Shown in pieces: positions 36,372 through 44,475 of a stretch of 64,000 nucleotides of DNA. A program made the translations under genes and the position numbers. Source of the DNA: an uncultured Clostridia bacterium (GTDB lineage: Bacteria; Bacillota; Clostridia; Oscillospirales; JAAYOS01); contig CANRJS010000005.1 of the NCBI GenBank assembly GCA_947631015.1, positions 39,733-103,732 on the forward strand, given 5' to 3'. The first letter of the stretch is position 1. Each line of letters starts with the position of its first letter. The notes beneath the pieces are model-generated. The model was not told where the DNA came from. It did not search any database and saw only the letters and a list, made by a program, of their open reading frames with translations.

Positions 36372-36406
36372 AGAACAAAAAGCAGCCGAATGGCTGCTTT
36401 TTGTTC
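36371..36406 (-). terminator. Terminator of tRNA-Leu
   Basis: GAACAAAAAGCAGCC pairs with GGCTGCTTTTTGTTC immediately after the CCA end of the tRNA (minus strand). Confidence 0.87.
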
Positions 36407-36493
36407 TGGTACCGGAGACCGGGGTCGAACCGGCACGTCCTTGCGGACAGCGGATTTTAAGTCCGATGCGTCTACCAATTACGCCACTCCGGC
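36407..36493 (-). tRNA. tRNA-Leu (anticodon TAA)
   Basis: 87-base class II tRNA with long variable arm (TGTCCGCAAGGACG), anticodon loop with TAA, acceptor GCCGGAG pairing with CTCCGGT (G-U first pair) and encoded CCA. Confidence 0.94.
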
Positions 36494-36576
36494 ATATTCG
36501 TTTTTTCGCCTGACACCGTATCGTCACCGGCGGCGGGACGCCGTGCGGCAAAGTTCCGCTCCGCCGGCGCTATTAT

Positions 36577-36606
36577 ACTTTACCACATGCGGCGGGAGTT
36601 TGTCAA
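36577..36606 (-). promoter_or_regulatory. Sigma-A promoter of tRNA-Leu
   Basis: On the minus strand TTGACA (36601-36606) and TAAAGT (36577-36582), spacer 18 bp; a TATAAT also overlaps just downstream. Confidence 0.65.
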
Positions 36607-36657
36607 CTTGCGGCGAGATGCGGCGGAAAAATCAGTGGAAAAATCCGCGCGCGTGTG

Positions 36658-36686
36658 TTACAATTATCCTGTTACTATCGGATAAT
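36658..36686 (+). promoter_or_regulatory. Sigma-A promoter of the ATP-grasp gene
   Basis: TTACAA (36658-36663), 17 bp, GATAAT (36681-36686), close upstream of the ribosome binding site. Confidence 0.65.
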
Positions 36687-36703
36687 ATGCGGAGGTGGCC
36701 GAA

Positions 36704-37744
36704 ATGCCGTCGCTTGGTTATCTTTTCGGGCGGATACGCTCGATGAATACGAAAAACATGCGCCTCGCCGCAAAGCGTATCGCGAAAGAGGCGCGCCGTC
36801 CCGCGCTCTTTGTCCTCGCGGACATGGCGTGGTGCGGGTTCCGCTACGGCGCGGGGTATATGGACTACGAGCTCTTTCACTTTTGGGAGAAGAGCGGTCG
36901 TCAGCGCGCCACCTACCTCACGCGCGGACGGAACAACGAGTACGTCCGGGCGCTTAACGACCGCGCGTACTGGAAACTCTTTGAGGACAAGCCGCTCTTC
37001 CTCGAGCGGTTCCGCGACTACTGCCCGCGCGGGTGGCTGGACATCCGCCATGCCGGTGCGGACGAGCTCGAGCGGTTCGGGACGAGCCTCGGCGAGTTCA
37101 TAGCGAAGCCGCCGGACGCGAGCCACGGAGACGGCGTGGAGAAAATATCCGCCTCTGCCGTGGACGACTGGCCGGCGCTCCACGCCCGCCTCACGGAGAG
37201 CGGCTCCACGCTCTGCGAGGAGATCGTGCGGCAGCACGACGACGTGAACGCGATATGTCCCGGCTCGGTCAACACCGTGCGGTTCGTGACGCTCGTGAAG
37301 GACGGCACACCGCACATCGTCGCGACATATCTCCGCGTGGGCGGCGGGAAGCGTCCGGTGGACAACTTCAACGGCGGGGGCATGGTGACGGTCGTCGACC
37401 GCGAGACCGGCGTGATACTCTACCCCGCCGTCGCGAAGGCGGGCGTGGTGTACGAGGAGCATCCCGTCACCGGCAGGCATTTTGCGGGGACTCGGCTCCC
37501 GATGTGGGAGGAATGCCGCGAGTTTGTCCTCCGCGCCGCCGTAGAGGTGCCGGAGGTGAAGTATGTCGGCTGGGACGTTGCGATAACGCCGGACGGGCCG
37601 ACCTTCGTGGAGGGGAACCACTATCCGGGGCACGACATCTACGGTCTCGAGCCGCACTCCCCGGACGGATACGGCGTCCTGCCCGACTGGGAAGCGGTCT
37701 ACACTCTGAAAGAACTGAAAAGGATACAGAAGGCGAAGAAATAG
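36704..37744 (+). CDS. ATP-grasp protein, sugar-transfer-associated type
   Basis: Protein of 346 residues. The sequence resembles the ATP-grasp family PF14397 often found in capsule or glycan gene clusters: EFIAKPPDASHGDGVEKIS (ATP-binding lysine region), EEIVRQHDDVNAICPGSVNTVRFVTLV, and the metal-binding end GWDVAITPDGPTFVEGNHYPG. ATP-grasp enzymes join a carboxylate to an amine or thiol using ATP; the partner is unknown and no other glycan genes are here. ATG at 36704 has GGAGGTG ahead. The DUF2461 gene begins 12 bp downstream, so the two are likely co-transcribed. Confidence 0.85.
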   Translation: MPSLGYLFGRIRSMNTKNMRLAAKRIAKEARRPALFVLADMAWCGFRYGAGYMDYELFHFWEKSGRQRATYLTRGRNNEYVRALNDRAYWKLFEDKPLFLERFRDYCPRGWLDIRHAGADELERFGTSLGEFIAKPPDASHGDGVEKISASAVDDWPALHARLTESGSTLCEEIVRQHDDVNAICPGSVNTVRFVTLVKDGTPHIVATYLRVGGGKRPVDNFNGGGMVTVVDRETGVILYPAVAKAGVVYEEHPVTGRHFAGTRLPMWEECREFVLRAAVEVPEVKYVGWDVAITPDGPTFVEGNHYPGHDIYGLEPHSPDGYGVLPDWEAVYTLKELKRIQKAKK

Positions 37745-37755
37745 GAGAGAATACG

Positions 37756-38487
37756 ATGGAATATCTTTCGCAGGCGGCGCTCGATCTGCTCGTTGAGAAC
37801 CGTCTGAACGACTCGAAGCAGTTCTACGAGGAGCATAAACAGGAGATAGAAAGGCTCGTCCGCGAGCCGATGTTTGAGATAATAGAGGAGGTCGTGCCGG
37901 TCCTGCAAAAGCTCGACCCGGAGATAATCCTCGCACCGAAGCGTCAGATCTCGCGGATACGCCGGGACACGCGGTTCACAAACGACAAGTCGCTCTACCG
38001 CGCGAACGTCTGGTGCTGGCTCGGCCGGGACAAGCGAGAGTACGACTACTTCCCGCGCTTCTTCTTCGAGGTGACGCCGGGATACGTCTGGTGGGGCTGC
38101 GGGCTGTACTTTGCGGACGGCGCAATGTTTGACAGCTACCGCGAGATGATACTTTCGCGCGACCCGCTGTTCCTCGCGGCAAAGGAGTCGCTCGAGGGAC
38201 AGAAGCGCTTCCGTCTCGACACCGACGATATGTTCAAGCGGACGAAGTACCCGTCCGAGCCGCAGGACATACGCGTGTGGCTCGACAGGAAGTCGATATA
38301 CGTCTCGCACACCGAAAGCGACGTCTCGATAGCGTTCGGGGATAAGCTCGTCCGAGCGCTTAAGCGGGACTTCCCGAAGCTGAAGGCGTACTACCGCTTC
38401 CTCACCGCCGCCTATGAGCGGAAAAAGACGCCGGAGACGCTGCGCCCGTGGTCGCCGCACAGGACGGCGGAGGACGACGAGTGGTGA
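37756..38487 (+). CDS. DUF2461 family protein
   Basis: Protein of 243 residues starting at ATG 37756 (AGGAGAGAATACG in front); a longer frame upstream overlaps the ATP-grasp gene and is not real. Family pattern: ENRLNDSKQFYEEHKQ, RQISRIRRDTRFTNDKSLYRANVWCW, FFEVTPGYVWWGCGLY. This TIGR02453/DUF2461 family is widespread, with unknown biochemical function. It follows the ATP-grasp gene by 12 bp. Confidence 0.9.
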   Translation: MEYLSQAALDLLVENRLNDSKQFYEEHKQEIERLVREPMFEIIEEVVPVLQKLDPEIILAPKRQISRIRRDTRFTNDKSLYRANVWCWLGRDKREYDYFPRFFFEVTPGYVWWGCGLYFADGAMFDSYREMILSRDPLFLAAKESLEGQKRFRLDTDDMFKRTKYPSEPQDIRVWLDRKSIYVSHTESDVSIAFGDKLVRALKRDFPKLKAYYRFLTAAYERKKTPETLRPWSPHRTAEDDEW

Positions 38488-38527
38488 CCGGCGGCGCGGC
38501 TTCCGCGCGTAACGAAGGGATGGACTT

Positions 38528-39103
38528 ATGGCGGAGATAGCGATACTTGCCGCGCTCACGGCGCTCTCGGCATGGAAGTCGCGGGAGTTTGCGCAGCAGG
38601 GTGTGCGCGGGATGTGCGCGGCGGCGATACTTACGGCGCTCGCGAGCCTCGGGCGCGCGCTGTTTGCGGGGATACCCTCCGTCCAGCCCGCGAGCTTCAT
38701 AATAATGCTCTGCGGCGCGACGCTCGGCGGAGGCGCGGGGCTCTACTGCGGAATGCTCACGGCGGTGCTCTCGAACCTGCTCATCGGCTCGGTCGGACCG
38801 TACACCGTGTGGCAGATGTTCTTCTGGGGCGTGATGGGACTCATGTCGCCGCGCCCGATGAACGCCGGCGCGGCGGTGCGGACGATATACGGCTTTGCGT
38901 GGGGATTCATCTTCGGATGGGGGATGAACCTCTGGTACCCGCTCGCGGGCTTCATACCGCTGAACGCGGTGAGCTTCCTCACATCCTGCGTGTCGAGCTT
39001 CACCTTCGACCTCGCGCACGCCGCGACGAACGCCGCGCTCTGCCTCGCGGCGGGCGGGGCGAGCATGCGCCTCGTGATGAAATTCGTGAAGCGGGACGGC
39101 TAA
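38528..39103 (+). CDS. ECF transporter S component-like membrane protein
   Basis: Protein of 191 residues with about six hydrophobic helices. The fold pattern fits energy-coupling-factor substrate-binding (S) subunits: an early RGMCAAAILTALASLGR segment, SFIIMLCGATLGGGAGLYCGMLTAVLSNLLIG, and QMFFWGVMGLMSP. It would capture a vitamin or similar small molecule in the membrane and needs an EcfA/A'/T module, which is not in this window. Substrate unknown; cobalamin-type S components have similar length. AAGGGATGGACTT precedes the ATG. Confidence 0.8.
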   Translation: MAEIAILAALTALSAWKSREFAQQGVRGMCAAAILTALASLGRALFAGIPSVQPASFIIMLCGATLGGGAGLYCGMLTAVLSNLLIGSVGPYTVWQMFFWGVMGLMSPRPMNAGAAVRTIYGFAWGFIFGWGMNLWYPLAGFIPLNAVSFLTSCVSSFTFDLAHAATNAALCLAAGGASMRLVMKFVKRDG

Positions 39104-39110
39104 AAAAGCG

Positions 39111-39139
39111 TTGCAATCCGCCCGCATAAGTTGTATCAT
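39111..39139 (+). promoter_or_regulatory. Sigma-A promoter of the AI-2E family permease
   Basis: TTGCAA (39111-39116), 17 bp, TATCAT (39134-39139), within 75 bp of the coding region. Confidence 0.65.
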
Positions 39140-39198
39140 AATAGAAGAAACTTACAGAAGTCCGGCGGACGTTTCCGCACCGAAGGGAGTGAGCAGCG

Positions 39199-40464
39199 AC
39201 GGAGAAGATAACGAAGCGAAGCGCGTTTCTTATAAATCTGCTGTACTTTGCCGCGGTCGTCGGGATAGTCCTGCTGGTGCTCCGTTACGCGGTGCCGTGG
39301 CTCATGCCGTTCATTATAGGCTTTGCCGTGGCTATGATATTCCACCCGCTGATACGCTGGACGGCAAAGAAGCTGCATGCCCCGCGCAAGGCGGTCGCGT
39401 GCGTTATCGTCCTGCTCGGATACCTAATACTCATAACCGGCGTGGTGTTCGGCACTATCGAGATAGTCACGCTCCTCAGCGAGTTTTTCCGGGGACTGCC
39501 AGACTTCTTCCGCAACAATATCCTGCCGACGATAAACCAGGTAGGCGTGTTCTTCGAGGGGTTCTATGACAACCTCCCGCCCGACTGGGTGGCGACGATA
39601 CAGACCTTCAGCGGGAGCATCACCTCCGCCGTGGCCGACTTCGTGGCGGGCATTTCCTCGAGCGGCGTCAACTTCCTCACGGGCTTCATCAGCGCTCTGC
39701 CGGGATTTATGATAGCGCTGGTGTTCACGATACTCGCGAGCTTCTTCATCACGATGAACTACGACCGCACGAAGAACTTCCTCATGGCGCAGCTGAACGA
39801 CCGCATGCAGGAGATAGTCCGCGCGGTCAAGACGGCGCTCAAGGACACGGTCTTCGCGTACTTCCGCGCGTACTTCAAGCTGATGGCGCTGACCTTTGTC
39901 GAGCTTGCGGCGGGTCTGCTGATAATCGGCGTCGACAACGCGGTGGGCATAGCCTTCGGAATAGCGATATTCGACGTACTGCCGGTGTTCGGCACTGGCG
40001 GCATCGTCATCCCCTGGATAGTCATAGACTTTATCGTCGGCAACACCTTCCAGGCGGTTGGACTGCTCGTGATGTACGGCATAATCACGGTGGTGCGCAA
40101 CTTTGTTGAGCCGAAGGTGGTGGGCGACCAGCTCGGGCTCGACCCGGTAGTCTCGATAATCGCCATCTACCTCGGATTTGTGTGGTTCGGCGTCTTCGGC
40201 ATGATAATAATGCCGATAGCGGTGCAGATAGCCTGCTCGCTCCACAGAGAGGGGACGATCACCCTCTACCGCGACCCGCCCCCGCTAGAGGAGGAGACGT
40301 CCGCCAAGGAGAAAAAGTCCTCCGGGAAGGCGCGGGCGGAGAAGCGCCGCGCGAAGGACGCTCCGCCGGACGGGGACGGCGCTCCGCAGAGCGCGGAGCC
40401 GGACGGAGACGGCAGCGCGGGTACAAGCAAAACAAAAGACGGCAAAGAGAAAGGGAAGGACTGA
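39199..40464 (+). CDS. AI-2E family transporter / PerM-type permease (YtvI-like)
   Basis: Family pattern: LRYAVPWLMPFIIGFAVAMIFHPLIRW, SVVS-like loops, FGIAIFDVLPVFGTGGIVIPW near the middle, and VVGDQLGLDPVVSIIAIYLGF. Seven to eight membrane helices and a long charged C-terminal tail (EEETSAKEKKSSGKARAEKR). The frame clearly continues upstream of the first ordinary start (GTG at 39277): a stop at 39190-39192 is followed by EKITKRSAFLINLLYFAAVVG, which supplies the first helix. No ATG, GTG or TTG lies there, so I place the start at ACG 39199, nine bases after GGGAG. A base error in the sequence is the alternative. Substrate unknown; some relatives are Na+/H+ antiporters. Confidence 0.82.
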   Translation, partial: TEKITKRSAFLINLLYFAAVVGIVLLVLRYAVPWLMPFIIGFAVAMIFHPLIRWTAKKLHAPRKAVACVIVLLGYLILITGVVFGTIEIVTLLSEFFRGLPDFFRNNILPTINQVGVFFEGFYDNLPPDWVATIQTFSGSITSAVADFVAGISSSGVNFLTGFISALPGFMIALVFTILASFFITMNYDRTKNFLMAQLNDRMQEIVRAVKTALKDTVFAYFRAYFKLMALTFVELAAGLLIIGVDNAVGIAFGIAIFDVLPVFGTGGIVIPWIVIDFIVGNTFQAVGLLVMYGIITVVRNFVEPKVVGDQLGLDPVVSIIAIYLGFVWFGVFGMIIMPIAVQIACSLHREGTITLYRDPPPLEEETSAKEKKSSGKARAEKRRAKDAPPDGDGAPQSAEPDGDGSAGTSKTKDGKEKGKD

Positions 40465-40480
40465 CGTCCTTCCTTTTTTT
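40454..40480 (+). terminator. Terminator of the AI-2E family permease gene
   Basis: GGAAGGAC pairs with GTCCTTCC, followed by seven T; the stem overlaps the stop codon. Confidence 0.9.
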
Positions 40481-40537
40481 GCGAATCGCGCGCTTTAGCT
40501 CCTCGAGCAGTTTGCCGCGTCCCTATGGAGGTCGTTG

Positions 40538-40999
40538 TTATGTAAAATCTGCTCTCTTTTTCGAAACATAAGCATAATTCAGAGCATTTAAATCTTCCTC
40601 ATACTGATAAAAAGCATTATCACATTTGCTAAGGGCATCATCGATTTCATCGCTTGCCAGTTTGTCAAGCAGTTCTCTACGTTCCTCCCACGCAGAAGGA
40701 AGCTCCACCCCAAATGCATTCAATGCTGTGCGGCATATTTCTGCTGTTTTTGTTGCACCGATTTCTTGAAACGCATGTATCATTTCACTAGCAAAATTGC
40801 CACTGAAATTATCAAAAAACTGCGCAAATCCGCCATTGTTTACTTCCGTTTCACAAGTCTGCGTAACAAAGAAAATCCTCTCGGAACTACTTAACGCATC
40901 CATATTATCGCCGTATTCGCATTTTTGTTCTACATGACTCACTAATGCAACAAGGAAATTGTTTACATCATCTATTTCCCAAATTTCATCCATTGACAT
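40538..40999 (-). CDS. DMP19/DUF4375-like protein
   Basis: Protein of 153 residues from the ATG at 40999 (AGAAGG eight bases before; two other ATGs are close). The text ERIFFVTQTCETEVNNGGFAQFFDNFSGN is the hallmark of the DUF4375/DMP19 family. Function is not known; some members are immunity-like or DNA-mimic proteins. The gene is plainly more AT-rich than its neighbours and stands alone between two terminator-bounded units, which suggests acquisition by transfer. An inverted repeat GAACAT/ATGTTC (41040-41057) lies upstream. Confidence 0.82.
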   Translation of the reverse strand: MSMDEIWEIDDVNNFLVALVSHVEQKCEYGDNMDALSSSERIFFVTQTCETEVNNGGFAQFFDNFSGNFASEMIHAFQEIGATKTAEICRTALNAFGVELPSAWEERRELLDKLASDEIDDALSKCDNAFYQYEEDLNALNYAYVSKKRADFT

Positions 41000-41079
41000 T
41001 CCCATATCCTTCTTTCGCGTATCATAAGTCTTATTAGGAGAACATCCCACCATGTTCAGGCTGTCCCGCCTCGTCCGTA

Positions 41080-42168
41080 TCACCCGAAGAACGCGGAGTA
41101 TATCTCCTCGGGGTCGACCTTCGCAAAGGCGTCGGTCTTCTCGACCGGCAGCGTCTCGCACACCGCGTCGAGGTACACGCGGAACTGCGTGAGGCCGTAC
41201 TCCTCCGACACCGCGTCGAAGTTTTCGTCGAGATACCCCTCGTCCAGCTCCTCACGGAGTATTATGACATACGCGCCGCCGATGTCCACCACGCCGCTCA
41301 CCTCTCCCGGCGCGAGCGCCTCCGCCGCCGCGACGTACTCGTCCGGCATGGTGGAAAGCTCGAAGGTTATCGTCTCGCCCAAGAGCTCGTCGTCATCGCT
41401 CTCGGCGGCGGCGAGCGATGCGAAGTCCTCGCCCGAGGCCGCGCGCTCCGCAAGCGTTTCCGCCTCCGAGCGCACCTTTTCCGCGTCCGCTGCGGGCAGC
41501 GGGTCGCCGTTCTCGTCGAGGGCAGCTTTGAGTATGTGACGCGTCGTCATATAATTCTGCTCGAAGTAGCTGCGCACCGTCTCGTCGGTTATTTCCTGCT
41601 CGCCGCCCTCGCCGTATATCGCGTCGTACATCTTGTAGTAGAGACGCGGCACCTCGACAAGATACTCGTAGAGGCTCGGCGTCATGCCCGCGTACTCGAG
41701 CTGCTCGTTGAAGGCGTCCTGTCCTCCGCACTGCTCGATATACTCGTCTATCTCGGCATATATATCGTCGTACTCCTGCTCGGTGAACGCATACCCGTTC
41801 TCCGCCGCGTAGCGCTCCACCGCGCGGAAAAGGATGCAGGTGTTCACCGCCTCGTCTATAAAGAAGTCGCCCGCCGGCTTGCCCTCAAGCTCCGCCGAGA
41901 AATCCACGTTCCCTTCTCCGAAGAACTCGTAGGCGCTCATGAGCGACGCGGCCTGATAGCGCACCTCCGCCATCGTGACGCCGTCTCCGTCTATCGTCAT
42001 CACCGTCTCGCCAAGCTCCTCCGCCGGCATCGGCGGCTCGCCGAACGTCGCAGCGGAGCCCGCCGCGGGCGACGGGGACGCGCCGATCGCGCGCCCCTCC
42101 TCGAGCGAGCAGGACGCGAGCGCGCAGACGAGCGCAAACAGCAGTATCGCAGAAATTATCCTCTTCAA
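41080..42168 (-). CDS. SurA/PrsA-like lipoprotein foldase (peptidylprolyl isomerase)
   Basis: Protein of 362 residues. I chose the TTG at 42168, seven bases after GGAGGG, because it opens a clean lipoprotein signal: KRIISAILLFALVCALASC, with lipobox LASC. Residues about 60-200 form the SurA-type N-terminal chaperone region (MTIDGDGVTMAEVRYQ). About 225-320 resemble a parvulin-type domain (TTRHILKAALDENGD, AERAASGEDFASLAA, PGEVSGVVDIGGAYVIILRE). It should be anchored outside the membrane and help exported proteins fold. It lies downstream of and co-directional with the germination operon, separated by about 120 bp. Confidence 0.87.
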   Translation of the reverse strand: MKRIISAILLFALVCALASCSLEEGRAIGASPSPAAGSAATFGEPPMPAEELGETVMTIDGDGVTMAEVRYQAASLMSAYEFFGEGNVDFSAELEGKPAGDFFIDEAVNTCILFRAVERYAAENGYAFTEQEYDDIYAEIDEYIEQCGGQDAFNEQLEYAGMTPSLYEYLVEVPRLYYKMYDAIYGEGGEQEITDETVRSYFEQNYMTTRHILKAALDENGDPLPAADAEKVRSEAETLAERAASGEDFASLAAAESDDDELLGETITFELSTMPDEYVAAAEALAPGEVSGVVDIGGAYVIILREELDEGYLDENFDAVSEEYGLTQFRVYLDAVCETLPVEKTDAFAKVDPEEIYSAFFG

Positions 42169-42286
42169 GTCGGTTCCCTCCGGGCAAAGTTTTCTACCGC
42201 CTATTGTAGCACAAAACTTCTCCGCACGGAAGACGAATTTGCGCCTCCGCGCAAAAAGTCCGCCCGGGAATGCCTCGACGGAGGTC

Positions 42287-43345
42287 TCAACGCTTCTTTC
42301 TGCGCCCGACGGCCGCAAACAGCACGGCGATGAGCGCCCACAGCGCGGCGTATATCCCGAGGACCGCCTCGGTGTACTCCCGCAGCTCTATCTGGCTCGG
42401 GAACACCGCAAGCGACGCCGCCGCGGCGACCGCCGCCGTCACGAACGGCGTCGCCTTCTTTGCCGTGCCGCTCTTTGCAAGCTCCGCAAAGAGGATCAGC
42501 TCCGCCGCGACGCGCAGAAATACGAGCATCACGGCGGGGAGCATCAGCAGCGCCTCCATCCGCTCGAGGACGCCGTCCACGCCGCTCACGCGGAGCGCGT
42601 GGTAGGTCGGAAAGTTGAAGAGCTCTATCGTGCTGCTGCCGAGCAGAGCCACGTTCATCAGCATAACGACGGCAAGCACCGCGCCTCCTAGCGCCGCTCC
42701 CACGACGAGCGGAAGCGCCGGGCGCTTCTCGTCCGACGCGAACGGGAACACCGCCGCGGAGCAGACCAGTACCGACCCGAAATTCTCCGCGAATATCCCG
42801 ACCGCGCCCGGAAGGATCGCTCCCGCGCCCTCCCGCAGACCGTCCTCCACGGCGTCCGCGCCGAAGTCGCGCGCCGCGAGCGCGAACGCAAACGCGAGCA
42901 GAAGGAGCATCGGCAGAGCGACGAGCTCCGCCCACCGGCCTACGACGCTTCTCCCCGCCGCCGCGCACCACGCCGCCGTGAGTGTGAAGCTCAGCGCTAT
43001 CAGCATCTCCGGGGTTCCCGGCATCATATTTGCCCCGACAAACTTTGTAAGCACGGCGGCGTCCCGCAGAAGCAGACCCGCCGTCATCGCGGCGAGGAGT
43101 ATTTTCACGGCTGCGGACGCGGCGCGTCCGAGGCGGAGGTCAAGCGCCTCCGCAAGGCCGCTCCCCGGCGCGGAGCGGCCGAGCCGCGCCACAGCCCACG
43201 CCGCCGCCATCCCCGCGAGCGCCGCGACGGCGGCGCTCGCCCATCCTACCCCCTCCGCGCCGGCGGGCGCGCCGGTGAGCAGTCCGCCGCCCACGACAAA
43301 GCACGCGACAAGCACCGCTCTTCCGCGCGGACTTATATGCCTCAT
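42287..43345 (-). CDS. GerAB/YndE-like spore germination permease
   Basis: Protein of 352 residues, almost entirely hydrophobic, with about ten predicted helices, as in GerAB (APC superfamily) germinant receptor B subunits. Family-like text: LRDAAVLTKFVGANMMPGTPEMLI and FFSMERMEAL-type segment VDGVLERMEALLMLPAVM. Its ATG overlaps the gerAC stop (ATGA at 43342-43345). It would sit in the inner spore membrane and bind or conduct germinants. The sequence is unusually alanine-rich compared with Bacillus GerAB. Confidence 0.85.
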   Translation of the reverse strand: MRHISPRGRAVLVACFVVGGGLLTGAPAGAEGVGWASAAVAALAGMAAAWAVARLGRSAPGSGLAEALDLRLGRAASAAVKILLAAMTAGLLLRDAAVLTKFVGANMMPGTPEMLIALSFTLTAAWCAAAGRSVVGRWAELVALPMLLLLAFAFALAARDFGADAVEDGLREGAGAILPGAVGIFAENFGSVLVCSAAVFPFASDEKRPALPLVVGAALGGAVLAVVMLMNVALLGSSTIELFNFPTYHALRVSGVDGVLERMEALLMLPAVMLVFLRVAAELILFAELAKSGTAKKATPFVTAAVAAAASLAVFPSQIELREYTEAVLGIYAALWALIAVLFAAVGRRKKR

Positions 43346-44475
43346 CCGTTCCGCCTCCCCATGCCGTCCGCTCCCGGCTCGGGGAAGCGGGAAATGAGTC
43401 CGGTGTCGGTTATCTCAAGCTCTACCGACACCTCGACCTCCGCCGTGAGTGCGGCGTCCGCCGCCGCATCCTCGTAACCCTTCTCGAACTGCTCGGCAAA
43501 GCCCGCAATGTCCGCGCCGAGCGCGCGCGACGCCTCTATCGCGCGCTCTATCCTCTGTGCGAGCGCCGCGCTCGCGACGTCCGTCAGCTCGCGCGCACGC
43601 TCCTCGTCGAGCTGCTCCGCGCTACCCTCCAGATACTCCGTCACGCACCCGCCGCTCACGCTCACGCGGAGCAGCGGCGTGCCGTCCTCCGTTACGGACG
43701 CCGCCGCCGCGGAGTTTATGTCCTCTATCTTCATGCCCGCCGTGCCGCCGTCGAAGCGCACGAGCTCGCGCGCCTCGCCTGCGCCGAGGAGCAGGAGCAT
43801 ATCGCGTGCCTCGTCCTCGTCGAGGAACCCCGCAAGCCTGCTTCCCGCGAGCACCGCCCCGCCGTCGAGGACAGCGTAGCTTCTGTCCTCCTGCTCCGCC
43901 GGACGGACAGCGGGCAGGAGCGCGGCGCCGTTGTCTAGCAGAGCCTCGAGCGCCCTGTGGGTGCTCGCCCCCGCCAGCCGCTCCGAGAATCCCCCGTCCC
44001 GCGCCGCGCCCGCGATGGCGCTCGCCATCGAGTAGGAGCCGGAGGGGGCGCTTGAGAATATCTCCTTCGCGCCGTCCGCACGGCTCACGGCGAGCACCAG
44101 CGTGAGGCGCAGGTCGCCCGAGCGCATGACCCAGTCGAGTATGTGCGGAAGCGCATCGCTCGCCGCCGCCTCGCTAAGAACGAGCGCCTGCGCGTGGCCC
44201 CAGTAGAGCCGCGAGCCGGTGAGCCTCTCCAGCTCGGCCTCCGCGAGGTCGAGGCTCCGCCCCGCCGCCGTGAAGGTCTGCGTCTCGATGGGCTCATCGA
44301 GCGACGAGCCCTCCACCTTTATCGACTCTATCGTGAGCTCGTACATCCCGTCCGCGAGGTCTATCGCCGCGCCGGTGATTATCGCCATGCGGTCGGGGTC
44401 GGTGCTGCCGCATCCGGAGGCGAGAAGCATCCCCGCGGCAAGCAGAGCGAGCGCCGCGCGCCTAATCGCTTTCAC
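43342..44475 (-). CDS. GerAC-like spore germination lipoprotein
   Basis: Protein of 377 residues. The GTG at 44475 is preferred over the GTG at 44484, which overlaps the GGAGG site. Lipoprotein signal with lipobox LASGC (ALLAAGMLLASGCG). Then the GerAC N-terminal pattern DRMAIITGAAIDLADGMYELTIES, RLYWGHAQALVLSEA and WVMRSGDLRLTLVLAVS. The C-terminal third is the substrate-binding-like Ger(x)C domain. It overlaps gerAA by 14 bp and gerAB by 4 bp, in the order A-C-B. Confidence 0.9.
   Translation of the reverse strand: MKAIRRAALALLAAGMLLASGCGSTDPDRMAIITGAAIDLADGMYELTIESIKVEGSSLDEPIETQTFTAAGRSLDLAEAELERLTGSRLYWGHAQALVLSEAAASDALPHILDWVMRSGDLRLTLVLAVSRADGAKEIFSSAPSGSYSMASAIAGAARDGGFSERLAGASTHRALEALLDNGAALLPAVRPAEQEDRSYAVLDGGAVLAGSRLAGFLDEDEARDMLLLLGAGEARELVRFDGGTAGMKIEDINSAAAASVTEDGTPLLRVSVSGGCVTEYLEGSAEQLDEERARELTDVASAALAQRIERAIEASRALGADIAGFAEQFEKGYEDAAADAALTAEVEVSVELEITDTGLISRFPEPGADGMGRRNG

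Noticed and set aside
37033..37755. Upstream extension of the DUF2461 frame
   Set aside because: It overlaps the ATP-grasp gene fully in another frame; DUF2461 has a proper start at 37756 with a ribosome binding site.
41040..41057. GAACAT/ATGTTC inverted repeat considered as a LexA box
   Set aside because: The spacer is six bases instead of four, and the arms do not fit the lexA box found in this window.
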